DNA of 64,000 nucleotides from the NCBI GenBank assembly GCA_035553515.1, contig DATNDG010000052.1:5685-69684 (forward strand), in the 5' to 3' direction. The DNA comes from DAHUYF01 sp035553515 (GTDB lineage: Bacteria; Pseudomonadota; Alphaproteobacteria; ATCC43930; CGMCC-115725). The translations under genes were made by a program, and so were the position numbers. Below, piece by piece: positions 16,963 to 26,129 of the stretch (its first letter is position 1; each line of letters opens with the position of its first letter). The notes beneath the pieces are model-generated. The model was not told where the DNA came from. It ran no database searches and saw only the letters and a list, made by a program, of their open reading frames with translations.

Positions 16963-18057
16963 ATGTCGCCGTGGAAGACGCTCTTCCGCTACATCGTGCT
17001 GCAGTTCCTCCTGTGGTGCGCCGGCGTGTTCCTGGCGATGCTGGTGATCGTCTTCCTGCTCGACTACATCGAGCTCATCCGCCGGGCGGGCAGCCGGCCA
17101 GAGGCGACCCTGCTGGTGTTGCTGAAGATGGCGGCGCTGAAGCAGCCGGAGATGGCGCAGCAGATCCTGCCCTTCGCCATCCTCTTCGGCACGATGATGG
17201 CGTTCTGGCGCATGACGCGCATGAACGAGCTCGTGGTCGCGCGCGCGGCCGGCGTCTCGGTGTGGCAGTTCCTGGCGCCGCCGCTTGCGGGGGCGTTGTT
17301 CATCGGCATCGTCACGGTGTGCCTCTTCAACCCGATCGCCTCGGTGATGCAGTCGCGCTACGAGGCGCTCGAGAGCCGCATCTTGCATGGCACCGGCGAC
17401 CAGCTCAGTCTGTCGCGGTCGGGCCTCTGGCTGCGCCAGAGCGAGAATGACGGCGACAATTCGGTCATCCACGCCGAGCGGCTGCTGCCCAAGCGGACCG
17501 AGCTCGAGGATGTGATGATGCTGTCCTTCAACGACATGCAGCTCGTCGGCCGGATCGACGCGAAATCGGCGGTGCTCAAATCCGGGAATTGGCAGGTAAA
17601 GGACGGCGTCCGCTGGACCCCGGGCAAGCCGCCCGAGCCGTTCCAGCACCTGGTCGTCCCGACCAATCTTACGCCCGCCAAGATTCAGGAAAGCTTCGCC
17701 TCGCCCGAGACGATGTCGTTCTGGGAGCTGCCCGGCTTCATCCACCTGCTGGAAAGCTCGGGCTTCAGCGCCCAGCGCCATCGGCTCTACTTCAACCGCC
17801 TGCTCTCCATCCCCTTCCTCTTCTCCGCCATGGTGCTGATCGCCGCCACCTTCAGCCTGCGCATGCAGCGCCGCGGCGGTACATCGCTGATGATCGCCGG
17901 CGGACTGGCCAGCGGATTTCTCTTGTACCTGCTGTCGAACGTCATCTTCGCCCTGGGGCTCGCCTCGACCATCCCCGTTTCACTCGCCGCCTGGACGCCG
18001 ACCGGCGTGAGCTGGGCGCTGGGAGCCAGCATGCTGCTGCATCTCGAGGACGGCTGA
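16963..18057 (+). CDS. lptG: LPS export ABC transporter permease LptG
   Basis: This 364-residue partner of LptF has the same fold: N-terminal helices, a periplasmic jellyroll (about residues 130-250) and C-terminal helices (LYFNRLLSIPFLFSAMVLIAATFSLRMQRR). The segment FWRMTRMNELVVARAAGVSVWQFLAPPL matches the family's coupling-helix region. It starts two bases after the lptF stop. It forms the inner-membrane LptB2FG extractor that feeds LPS to the LptC/LptA bridge and LptD. Confidence 0.96.
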   Translation: MSPWKTLFRYIVLQFLLWCAGVFLAMLVIVFLLDYIELIRRAGSRPEATLLVLLKMAALKQPEMAQQILPFAILFGTMMAFWRMTRMNELVVARAAGVSVWQFLAPPLAGALFIGIVTVCLFNPIASVMQSRYEALESRILHGTGDQLSLSRSGLWLRQSENDGDNSVIHAERLLPKRTELEDVMMLSFNDMQLVGRIDAKSAVLKSGNWQVKDGVRWTPGKPPEPFQHLVVPTNLTPAKIQESFASPETMSFWELPGFIHLLESSGFSAQRHRLYFNRLLSIPFLFSAMVLIAATFSLRMQRRGGTSLMIAGGLASGFLLYLLSNVIFALGLASTIPVSLAAWTPTGVSWALGASMLLHLEDG

Positions 18058-18062
18058 TCCGG

Positions 18063-20288
18063 ATGCGCGGGGGGGCCGCTTTTTGGGTGGGGGCGCTGCT
18101 CGCCGCGGCGCCGGTGCTGCCGATGACGGCGCTGGCGCGCGCGCCCGCCGGCCAGCAGCAGCAACCGCCGGTGCTGTTCAGCGCCGACGAGGTGCAGTAC
18201 GATTCCCAACTCGGCCTCATCGTCGCCAAGGGCAACGTCCAGCTTACCCAGCGCGACCAGATCCTTCTCGCCGACACGGTGACCTACAACGAGCGGACCG
18301 ACACGGCGACGGCGTCCGGCCATGTGAGCCTGCTTCAGCCGACCGGCGACATCATCTTCGCGGACTATATGGAACTGCATGACGACATGCGTGACGGGTT
18401 CCTGCAGAACGTCCGCATGCTGCTCAGCGACCAGTCGCGCATGGCCGGCAACACCGCCCGCCGCATCAACGGGAACCGGCTCGAAATCCGCCGTGGCGTC
18501 TACTCGCCCTGCGACTCCTGCCGCGAGGACCCGACCCGACCGCCGATCTGGCAGATCAGGGCCGAGAAGATCATCCATGACAAGGAAGAGCAGATCATCG
18601 AATACCGCGATGCCGAGATGGACATCGACGGCATCCCGGTCTTGTGGACACCCTACTTCTCGCACCCCGACCCCTCGGTAAAGCGGCGCAGCGGCTTTCT
18701 CGAGCCGAGCTTCGGCGATTCGACGTCGAACGGCTTTCATTTCGGCATTCCCTATTACTGGACGCTGGGACCCGACAAGGACGCCACCTTGTCGCCGGTC
18801 TTCACCACCGCGGGGGGCACGTTCCTGGGCGGCCAGTACCGCCAGCGGTTCGGCGACGGAAAGTGGACGACCGACGCCAGCGTGACGGTCGACAGCAAGC
18901 GCTTCACCAACGTCGACCCGGAGCCCGTCAGCGGCACGCGCTGGCACGTCAACACCAGCGGTGAGTTCGACGTCGATCAGAACTGGCGCCTGGGCTTCGA
19001 CGCGCTGCGCGCGTCCGATCCGACCTATCTCTTGCGCTACCACCTGCCCTCGCCGCTCAATTTCCTGACGAGCCATGCCTTCGCCGAGAATTACGGGCCG
19101 CGCAGCTATGGGAACATCAGCGCGTGGAGCTTCCAGAGCCTGCAGACAGGCGTGGGCGACAGCACGCAGCCCATCGTCGCTCCGGTCGCCGACTATCAGT
19201 GGGTGAGCCAGCCGGACGCGATCGGCAGCCGGCTCGCGCTCGAAGGCAATGTCATGAACCTGGCGCGGCTGGAAGGCATCGACACCCGCCGCACTTCGCT
19301 TGGCGCCGAATGGCGGCTCCCCTTCGTCGACTCCATCGGCGGGCAATACGGCCTCGCGGTCCACGTCAGGGGCGACGGCTACCAATCGGACAATTTGCCG
19401 CTCGCCAATGGCGGCACCGAAAGCGCTACCGCGGGCCGCGTCTTCCCGCAGCTCTCGCTCACCTGGCGCTATCCCTGGGTGCGGCGCGCCGAGGGTTACA
19501 GCCAGATCATCGAGCCCATCGCGATGATCGCCGCCGCGCCCAACGGCGGCAATCCGGCGACGATCCCAAACGAGGACAGCCAGGGGTTCGAGTTTGACGC
19601 CACCAGCCTCTTCCTTCCCAACCGCTTTCCCGGATTCGACCGCGTCGACAGCGGTCAGCGCGTCGATTATGGCTTGCAAACCGGCGTCTATGGCGACGGC
19701 GGCGGCAGCACGCGATTGCTTATCGGCCAGAGCTATGCCCTCCAGACGAATGACAATTTTCTGCCGGGCTCCGGACTGGAGCATCGCGTGTCGGACGTCG
19801 TCGGCAGCCTTACGATGTCGCCGACATCGCTGCTCGATCTCACTTACGGCTTTCGTCTCGGCTACAACAATCTCGCCCTGCGCAGCCAGGAAGTCGGCAC
19901 CACCTTCGGCCCGACGAACCTGCGCTTCAGCGTCAACTACCTGCAGATCGACCAGATCGCCGACGCTCCGTCCCTGCAGAAGCGCAAGCAGATCAGCGGC
20001 GTCATCAGCGCCGGCCTGACGCAGTATTGGTCGATGCAGCTGATCGGCACACGCGATCTCGCCGGACCGCAGAACAACACTGTCGACCAGCTCGTCGGAA
20101 CGACCCAGTCGATCTACAGCGGCGTCAGCCTGACCTACCGGGACGAATGCATGGCCTTCGTCACCTCTCTCACCCAGTCGGGCGTGCGCAGCGGCGACGC
20201 GATCCCTGGCACGTCGCTGCTGGTCTCGATCGTCTTCAAGAATCTGGGCGACGTCGGCACCAAGCTCCTGACGTTCGGCGGCCTGTAG
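18063..20288 (+). CDS. lptD: LPS-assembly outer-membrane protein LptD
   Basis: This 741-residue protein has a signal peptide (MRGGAAFWVGALLAAAPVLPM, cleavage near ALARA), an N-terminal OstA/LptA-like domain (PVLFSADEVQYDSQLGLIVAKGNVQL) that extends the periplasmic LPS bridge, and a C-terminal beta-barrel that places LPS in the outer leaflet. Cysteines in YSPCDSCRED could serve the disulfides needed for maturation. The protein ends with a barrel strand (SLLVSIVFKNLGD). The ATG is five bases after the lptG stop. The next gene, surA, encodes its folding chaperone. Confidence 0.95.
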   Translation: MRGGAAFWVGALLAAAPVLPMTALARAPAGQQQQPPVLFSADEVQYDSQLGLIVAKGNVQLTQRDQILLADTVTYNERTDTATASGHVSLLQPTGDIIFADYMELHDDMRDGFLQNVRMLLSDQSRMAGNTARRINGNRLEIRRGVYSPCDSCREDPTRPPIWQIRAEKIIHDKEEQIIEYRDAEMDIDGIPVLWTPYFSHPDPSVKRRSGFLEPSFGDSTSNGFHFGIPYYWTLGPDKDATLSPVFTTAGGTFLGGQYRQRFGDGKWTTDASVTVDSKRFTNVDPEPVSGTRWHVNTSGEFDVDQNWRLGFDALRASDPTYLLRYHLPSPLNFLTSHAFAENYGPRSYGNISAWSFQSLQTGVGDSTQPIVAPVADYQWVSQPDAIGSRLALEGNVMNLARLEGIDTRRTSLGAEWRLPFVDSIGGQYGLAVHVRGDGYQSDNLPLANGGTESATAGRVFPQLSLTWRYPWVRRAEGYSQIIEPIAMIAAAPNGGNPATIPNEDSQGFEFDATSLFLPNRFPGFDRVDSGQRVDYGLQTGVYGDGGGSTRLLIGQSYALQTNDNFLPGSGLEHRVSDVVGSLTMSPTSLLDLTYGFRLGYNNLALRSQEVGTTFGPTNLRFSVNYLQIDQIADAPSLQKRKQISGVISAGLTQYWSMQLIGTRDLAGPQNNTVDQLVGTTQSIYSGVSLTYRDECMAFVTSLTQSGVRSGDAIPGTSLLVSIVFKNLGDVGTKLLTFGGL

Positions 20289-20361
20289 CGCCGTCGCCAG
20301 CGCCCGGTGTATGGTGGGCCAGCGAGGGGCGGACCCCCGCAAGACCAACGGTTTGCGTGGT

Positions 20362-21618
20362 ATGACGAAATCGCTCCCCGTCCTGTGCCTGTACCTTTTC
20401 CTTCTCTGCATCGGCAGCGCTGCCGCGCAGGAAACCAGGATCGCCGCCGTGGTCAACGACGACATCGTGTCGCTCAACGATCTCGACGCGCGCATGACGC
20501 TGGTCATGCGCTCCTCGGGTATTCCAGATTCGCCGCAGAACCGGCAGCGCATCTCTTCGCGGGTGCTGCGCGGCCTGATCGACGAGCGGCTCGAGATGCA
20601 GGAAGCCAAGCGTCTCGACGTCAAGGTACCGAAGACCGAAATCGATCAGGCGCTCGTCAGGCTCGAGCAGCAGAACAATCTGCCGAAAGGCGGCCTCGAT
20701 GCCTTCCTCGCCAAGGAAGGCATCTCGCAAGCGTCGCTGGTGGATCAGATCACCGCCTCGCTGACCTGGTCGAAGCTGGTGCGCTATCGGCTGTCGCAGG
20801 ACGTCAACATCTCCGACGAAGAGGTGAACGAGGCGCTGGCGCGGCTCAAGGAAAACGTCAACGTGCCGCAAAATCGCGTCTCGGAGATCTTCCTGGCGAT
20901 CGACAACCCGACCCAGGAACCCGAGGTCAAACGCCTTGCGGACAAGCTCATCGAGCAGATCCGCAGCGGCGTGCGCTTCGACGCCGTCGCCCGGCAATTC
21001 TCGCAATCGCCAACCTCGGCAGTGGGCGGCGATCTCGGCTGGCTGACCACGGACCAGCTCCTGCCCGAGCTTGGCGACGCCTTGAAGAAGATGAATCCCG
21101 GCGAGATGTCCTACCCGCTGCGGGCCGGCGGCGGCTACTACATCCTCTATCTCGTCGACCGGCGGACGCTGGGTGCGCCCAATCCTGCCGATACGCTGCT
21201 TTCGCTCGTCGAAGTGGTGCTGCCCCTGCAAAGCGGCGCGTCGCCTGACGAGCAGCGGCGTGTCATAGCGCAGGCGCAACAGATCAGCGGCGAGGCGAAG
21301 AGCTGCGGCGAGTTGGCCAAGATCGGCCGCGACACGGCGCCGCAGACCTCGCGCGAGGTCGCCGATGTGAAGGCGAGCGAGCTGCCAGCCGCCATCCGTC
21401 AGACGGTGCTCGGGCTCGGCATCGCCACCGCCAGCAAGCCGCTGCCAATGCCCAACGGCATCAGTGTCGTCATGGTCTGCCAGAAGAAAGCTCCGTCCGG
21501 CGGGCTGCCGACCCGCGACGAGATCGCCGATTCCCTCGCACGCGAGCGCCTCGACGCGCTGGCGCGGCGCTACCTGAGCGATCTGCGCCGCGGCGCCTAC
21601 GTGGACATTCGCGGATGA
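20362..21618 (+). CDS. surA: Periplasmic chaperone / peptidyl-prolyl isomerase SurA
   Basis: This 418-residue protein starts with a signal peptide (TKSLPVLCLYLFLLCIGSAAAQ). A SurA N-terminal domain follows (RIAAVVNDDIVSLNDLDARM...), then one clear parvulin domain (VSEIFLAIDNP to YYILYLVDRR) and a degenerate second parvulin region (LLSLVEVVLPLQSG to VVMVCQKK). It helps fold outer-membrane proteins such as LptD, whose gene is just upstream. A longer frame begins at 20311, but the start at MTKSLPV gives a proper signal peptide. The stop overlaps the pdxA start in ATGA. Confidence 0.92.
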   Translation: MTKSLPVLCLYLFLLCIGSAAAQETRIAAVVNDDIVSLNDLDARMTLVMRSSGIPDSPQNRQRISSRVLRGLIDERLEMQEAKRLDVKVPKTEIDQALVRLEQQNNLPKGGLDAFLAKEGISQASLVDQITASLTWSKLVRYRLSQDVNISDEEVNEALARLKENVNVPQNRVSEIFLAIDNPTQEPEVKRLADKLIEQIRSGVRFDAVARQFSQSPTSAVGGDLGWLTTDQLLPELGDALKKMNPGEMSYPLRAGGGYYILYLVDRRTLGAPNPADTLLSLVEVVLPLQSGASPDEQRRVIAQAQQISGEAKSCGELAKIGRDTAPQTSREVADVKASELPAAIRQTVLGLGIATASKPLPMPNGISVVMVCQKKAPSGGLPTRDEIADSLARERLDALARRYLSDLRRGAYVDIRG

Positions 21619-22625
21619 GCACGCCGCTCGCGCTCACCATGGGTGAGCCCGCGGGCATCGGCGGCGAGATCGCGCTGCTGGCGTGGCTGCGCCGCAGCGA
21701 GGCCGGCATTCCGCCCTTCTTCCTGCTGGACGATCCTGCGCGGCTCGAAGGCCTGGCAGCGCGCCTCGGCTGGAGCGTGCCGGTGCGCCGGCTTTCAGCG
21801 TCCGAGGAAGCGGCCTCGGTCTTCAGCGCCGCGTTGCCCGTCCTGCCACTCGCGCTGGCCAATCCCGTTCTGCCCGGCCGGCCCGATCCCGGCAATGCGC
21901 CCAGCGTGATCGCGGCGATCACCGGCGCCGTCGATCTGGTCAAGGCGGGGCGCGCCGCGGCGCTGGTCACCAATCCGATCCAGAAGGAAGCGCTCTACGC
22001 CGCCGGCTTCCGCCATCCCGGCCACACCGAGTTTCTCGCCGAGCTCGCCGGGGGCGCGAGCCCGGCGATGATGCTCGCCTGCCCCGATCTGCGCGTCGTC
22101 CTGGTCACCATCCACCAGCCGCTGCGCGAGGCCCTCGCCGCGCTCAGCACGGAGCGCATCGTCGCCGTCGGCCGGATCGCCGCCGCCGGACTGGCACGCG
22201 ATTTCGGCATCGCCAGACCGCGGCTTGCCATCGCCGGCCTCAACCCGCATGCCGGCGAGGGCGGCACCCTGGGCCGCGAGGAAATCGATATCATCGCTCC
22301 GGCGGTCGCCGCTCTGCGTGCCGCGGGGATCGATGCGACCGGACCGGCACCGGCCGATACGCTTTTCCACGCCGCGGCGCGGCGGCGCTATGACGCGGCG
22401 CTCTGCATGTATCACGACCAGGCGCTGATTCCGCTCAAGACCATCGATTTCACCGGCGGCGTCAATGTCACCCTCGGCCTTCCCTTCATCCGCACCTCGC
22501 CGGACCATGGCACCGCGCTCGACATCGCCGGCACCGGCAAGGCCGATCCGGCGAGCCTGATCGCGGCGCTCCGCCTTGCCGGCGAGATGGCGGGGCTTCG
22601 CGGCCGCCACCGCGCAACCGGCTGA
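21615..22625 (+). CDS. pdxA: 4-hydroxythreonine-4-phosphate dehydrogenase
   Basis: This 336-residue enzyme of de novo pyridoxal-phosphate synthesis oxidises 4-hydroxythreonine-4-phosphate with NAD. The family start LALTMGEPAGIGGEIAL, the metal-site histidine region FRHPGHTEFLAELAG, GLNPHAGEGGTLGREE and the C-terminal MYHDQALIPLKTIDF...GLPFIRTSPDHGTA are all present. The length is normal. It overlaps surA by four bases and is followed by rsmA, the usual order in Proteobacteria. Confidence 0.97.
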   Translation: MSTPLALTMGEPAGIGGEIALLAWLRRSEAGIPPFFLLDDPARLEGLAARLGWSVPVRRLSASEEAASVFSAALPVLPLALANPVLPGRPDPGNAPSVIAAITGAVDLVKAGRAAALVTNPIQKEALYAAGFRHPGHTEFLAELAGGASPAMMLACPDLRVVLVTIHQPLREALAALSTERIVAVGRIAAAGLARDFGIARPRLAIAGLNPHAGEGGTLGREEIDIIAPAVAALRAAGIDATGPAPADTLFHAAARRRYDAALCMYHDQALIPLKTIDFTGGVNVTLGLPFIRTSPDHGTALDIAGTGKADPASLIAALRLAGEMAGLRGRHRATG

Positions 22626-22634
22626 GCGCCGGCG

Positions 22635-23486
22635 ATGGTCGTCCCGGAGCTGCCGCCGCTGCGCGAGGTGATCCGGCAACACGGCCTCGCTGCGCGCAAA
22701 TCGCTCGGACAGAACTTTCTGCTCGATCTCAACCTGACCGGCCGGATCGCGCGCGCGGCGGCTCCGCTGGAGCAGGCCAATGTGATCGAGATCGGCCCCG
22801 GCCCTGGCGGCCTGACCCGCGCGCTGCTCGCGGCCGGCGCCGGGCACGTCACCGCCATCGAGCGCGACCCGCGCTGCATCGCGGCGCTGGCGGAACTCGC
22901 CGCCGCCTTTCCCGGCCGGCTTACCGTGCTGGAGGGCGATGCGCTTGCCATCGATGCGGCGTCGCTGGGCCCGCCGCCGCGCAAGATCGTCGCCAACCTG
23001 CCCTACAACGTCGCGACGCCGCTGCTGCTCTCCTGGCTGCGGAACGCCGAGGCGTTTCAGAGCCTGACGCTGATGTTCCAGAAGGAGGTGGCCCTTCGCC
23101 TCGCGGCCGCGCCGCGCTCGAAGGACTACGGCCGGCTTTCGGTCATCACCCAGTGGCGCTGCGCGGTGCGCCGGCTCTTCGACGTGCCGCCGCGCGCCTT
23201 CGTGCCGTCGCCCAAGGTGACCTCCAGCGTGGTGCAGCTCGTACCGCGCCCGGCGCCGCTGGCACCGTGCCGGTTCGAGGACCTCGAGCGGGTGCTCGCA
23301 GCCGGTTTCGGCCAGCGTCGCAAGATGCTGCGCCAGAGCCTCAAGACGCTCGGCGGCGATGCCGAGGCGCTGCTCGCGGCGGCAGGCATCGAGCCCACAG
23401 CCCGCGCCGAGGAGCTCGCGATTGCCGAATTTTGCGCGCTCGCCCGCGCCGAGGCGGCGCTCAGCCGCCGCCCCGCAGCCGGTTGA
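22635..23486 (+). CDS. rsmA: 16S rRNA dimethyladenosine transferase
   Basis: This 283-residue SAM-dependent enzyme dimethylates two adjacent adenosines near the 3' end of 16S rRNA. Visible signatures are KSLGQNFLLDLNL, the SAM-binding IEIGPGPGGLTRALL, and the catalytic NLPYN (IVANLPYNVATPLLLSWL). The C-terminal helical domain reads FGQRRKMLRQSLKTL. Its last 26 bases overlap the 3' end of gmk on the opposite strand. Confidence 0.96.
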   Translation: MVVPELPPLREVIRQHGLAARKSLGQNFLLDLNLTGRIARAAAPLEQANVIEIGPGPGGLTRALLAAGAGHVTAIERDPRCIAALAELAAAFPGRLTVLEGDALAIDAASLGPPPRKIVANLPYNVATPLLLSWLRNAEAFQSLTLMFQKEVALRLAAAPRSKDYGRLSVITQWRCAVRRLFDVPPRAFVPSPKVTSSVVQLVPRPAPLAPCRFEDLERVLAAGFGQRRKMLRQSLKTLGGDAEALLAAAGIEPTARAEELAIAEFCALARAEAALSRRPAAG

Positions 23487-24099
23487 CGAAATCTGCGAGG
23501 CCGATCTGCCGATCGTTCCGGACCCGCTCGGCGGCCAGCACCGCCTGCACGCGCCGGACGCTGTCTTCGAGGTCGCGGTTTACGATGATGTAGTCGTATT
23601 CCGGCCAGTGGCTCAGCTCGTCGGTGGACTTCGCCATGCGCGTCCGAACCACCTCCTCGCTGTCCTGCGCGCGCGACCTGAGGCGCTGCTCGAGCGCCGC
23701 CATGCTCGGCGGCAGGACGAAGACGGAGACGAGATCGCCGCGCACCGACGACTTGAGCTGCTGGGTTCCCTGCCAGTCGATGTCGCTGACGATGTCGCCG
23801 CCGGCGCCGAGCACGCTCTCGACCGGGCGACGCGGCGTTCCGTAGCAATTACCGAAGACGGTCGCGTGCTCCAGCAACTCGCCGTCCGCCACCATCCGGT
23901 CGAAGCGCTCGCGCTTGATGAAGTGGTAGTGCTGCCCATCGATCTCTCCGGCGCGCTTCGGGCGCGTCGTGACGGAGACCGAGATGCGCAGGTTGGGATC
24001 GCGCGCCACGAGCTCTCGGGTAATGGTGGTCTTGCCGGCGCCCGACGGCGAAGACAGCACCAGCAGGATTCCGCGGCGGGCGATTTCGGCAGCGGTCAT
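23461..24099 (-). CDS. gmk: Guanylate kinase
   Basis: This 212-residue enzyme phosphorylates GMP to GDP. A P-loop (SSPSGAGKTTI) lies near the N-terminus, and the GMP-binding region includes SVTTRPKRAGEIDGQHYHF and the lid region with NCYGTPRRPVE. The length is normal. It is the last gene of the minus-strand run that starts with fabD. Its coding 3' end overlaps rsmA tail-to-tail by 26 bases. Confidence 0.97.
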   Translation of the reverse strand: MTAAEIARRGILLVLSSPSGAGKTTITRELVARDPNLRISVSVTTRPKRAGEIDGQHYHFIKRERFDRMVADGELLEHATVFGNCYGTPRRPVESVLGAGGDIVSDIDWQGTQQLKSSVRGDLVSVFVLPPSMAALEQRLRSRAQDSEEVVRTRMAKSTDELSHWPEYDYIIVNRDLEDSVRRVQAVLAAERVRNDRQIGLADFVNRLRGGG

Positions 24100-24108
24100 C
24101 TTCCAAGC

Positions 24109-24993
24109 CTATTCAAGGTTCTGCACCTGCTCGCGAAGCTGCTCGATCGCCGCCTTGAGCGCGAGCCCAGTGCGCGTCAGCGCCACATCAGCGGATTTCG
24201 AGCACAGCGTGTTGGCTTCGCGATTGAATTCCTGGCACAGGAAGTCGAAGCGACGGCCGATGGCGCCGCCTTCGGCAAGCAGCTCCTGCGCTGCGACGAT
24301 GTGGGCGGAAAGGCGGTCTAGCTCCTCGCGGATATCCGCCTTGCCGACAAGCAGGGCCGCCTCCTGCGCCAGGCGATCGGCCGGCAGCGCCGGAGACGCA
24401 TCGAGGAGCTGCGCCACCATCTCGGCAAGTCTCGCCTTGATCGCCGCGGGCTGGGTGGCTGCATTGTCCTCAGCCGCGGCGACAAGGCGGGCGATCTCGG
24501 CCAAGCGCGCCTCGATCGCCGGAATGAGCCGCTCGCCCTCGGCGGCGCGCATCGCCACAAGCCCCTCGAGCGCCCGCTCGAAGCTCTGCAGCAGCGCAGC
24601 CTGCCGGCGATCGCGATCCGCCTCGTTCTCGATCTCTTCGCCGCTCTCCAGAACGCCGCGCAGCGCGAGCAGGCCATCGGCACGCGGCAGCGCCGCCTTG
24701 CCTTGGACGACGAGCTCCTGCGCCAGTTCCGCGAGCTGCGCCAGTACCTCGCGATTGACGCGGAGGCCGCCGCCGGCAAGCCGGGTCAGGCTCAGCGTCA
24801 CCGAGATCGCGCCGCGCTTCAGCCGCTGAGCCACGCCGCTGCGCAGCGGCAGCTCCAGCGAATCGAAACCCGGCGGCACGCGCACTCTGAGGTCGACCGA
24901 CTTGCTGTTGACGCTCTTCACCTCCCAGACCCAGGAGTCGCCGCCTTCATGCCCTTCTGCGCGGGCAAAGCCGGTCATGCTGGAGATGGTCAC
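24109..24993 (-). CDS. YicC family protein (endoribonuclease-type, stationary-phase)
   Basis: This 294-residue protein has the family's N-terminal SSMTGFARAEG, then WEVKSVNSKSVDLRVRVPPG and a C-terminal DUF1732 segment (RRFDFLCQEFNREANTLCSKSADVALTRTGLALKAAIEQLREQVQNLE). E. coli YicC has been linked to RNA decay. The gene starts with GTG; an internal ATG five codons later is a second option. It is ten bases upstream of gmk, the standard pairing in alphaproteobacteria. Confidence 0.92.
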   Translation of the reverse strand: MTISSMTGFARAEGHEGGDSWVWEVKSVNSKSVDLRVRVPPGFDSLELPLRSGVAQRLKRGAISVTLSLTRLAGGGLRVNREVLAQLAELAQELVVQGKAALPRADGLLALRGVLESGEEIENEADRDRRQAALLQSFERALEGLVAMRAAEGERLIPAIEARLAEIARLVAAAEDNAATQPAAIKARLAEMVAQLLDASPALPADRLAQEAALLVGKADIREELDRLSAHIVAAQELLAEGGAIGRRFDFLCQEFNREANTLCSKSADVALTRTGLALKAAIEQLREQVQNLE

Positions 24994-25133
24994 GCGCGCA
25001 TACCTCCCGCCGCCGAGGGACCTCTGCGGTTATAGCCTCGGCCGCATCCTGCAACAACAAAGCGCATGCCCGTCATGGCCGCGCTGGTGCGCAGATTCCT
25101 TCGACCCGCCCTACGGAATATCGCCAGCACCGC

Positions 25134-26129
25134 CTACTTGCCCGGACCTTCGGCATGGGCGTGGCGAAGCTCCTCGACGTGGCGATTGTGTTCGGCAAGC
25201 GTGCGCGAAAAGGCATGCCCGCCGTTTCCGTCGGCGACGAAATAGAGGTCGTCGCTCGCCGCCGGATGCAGCGCCGCGCGTAGCGAGGCGAGACCGGGAT
25301 TGTCGATCGGCGTCGGCGGCAGCCCCGCATGCAGGTAGGTGTTATAGGGCGAGTCGATGGCCAGATCCTCGTGGCCTAGCGGATGGTCCAGCGGCTTGGT
25401 GCCACCCTCGGTGAGCGCGTAGCTGACCGTCGGATCCGCCTGCAGCTTCATGCCGAGCTTCAGCCGGTTGAGGTAGACCGCGGCGACGTGCGGCCTTTCA
25501 TCCTCACGCGCCGTCTCCCTCTCCACGATCGAGGCGAGCGTGAGCGCCTCCTCCGGACTCGCGAGCGGCAGGCCGGAACTGCGATCCCGCCAGGCGGCCG
25601 CGACGGCGCGCGCCATGGCGCGATGCATCCGCGCCAGCAGCTCCGCGCGCGGCGTGTCGAGCACGTAGAAATAGGTATTGGGCAGCAGGCTGCCCTCCGG
25701 CGGCACGCGATCGATGGAGCCGTCAAGTGCCGGCTGCTGGCGCAGCAACGCGACGATCTCGGCGCTGGTCAGGCCTTCCGGCACGGTGACGCGGTGCTGA
25801 ACGACGCGGCCGCTGGCGATCAATGCCGCGGCCGCGCGCGGACTCACTGCCGCGGGAAACTCGTACTCGCCGGCCTTGAGCGGACCGAGCCGGCGATCGG
25901 TGAAAACGCCGGCGATGAAGGTCCAGGGATGGGTGATGACGCCGTTCTGGGCGAGCTCCTTCGCCACACCGCCGAGGCCGGCGCCGCGCGGTATGACCAG
26001 AGTCTTGCTGGCGGCAAGCGGGCCCGCACCGGTGTAGTCGCGCCAGGCCCAGAATGCGACGGCGGCAAGCGCCAGAACCGCCAGCAGCACCGCGCCACCC
26101 AGCCAGCGCCATCGCGCCGGCGCCGACAT
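25134..26129 (-). CDS. mltG: Endolytic murein transglycosylase MltG
   Basis: This 331-residue inner-membrane enzyme cleaves new glycan strands and may end peptidoglycan chain growth. It has an N-terminal membrane anchor (WRWLGGAVLLAVLALAAVAFW), a LysM-like segment, and the YceG catalytic domain with glutamate in LASIVERETAREDERPHVAAVYLNRL, followed by LQADPTVSYAL and NTYLHAGLPPTPIDNPG. Its ATG directly follows the fabF stop (TGAATG), so the two are coupled. Confidence 0.95.
   Translation of the reverse strand: MSAPARWRWLGGAVLLAVLALAAVAFWAWRDYTGAGPLAASKTLVIPRGAGLGGVAKELAQNGVITHPWTFIAGVFTDRRLGPLKAGEYEFPAAVSPRAAAALIASGRVVQHRVTVPEGLTSAEIVALLRQQPALDGSIDRVPPEGSLLPNTYFYVLDTPRAELLARMHRAMARAVAAAWRDRSSGLPLASPEEALTLASIVERETAREDERPHVAAVYLNRLKLGMKLQADPTVSYALTEGGTKPLDHPLGHEDLAIDSPYNTYLHAGLPPTPIDNPGLASLRAALHPAASDDLYFVADGNGGHAFSRTLAEHNRHVEELRHAHAEGPGK

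Noticed and set aside
17787..20624. 945-codon open frame antisense to lptG, lptD and surA
   Set aside because: It covers conserved genes on the other strand and its sequence is of the Arg/Asp/Ala-rich shadow type.
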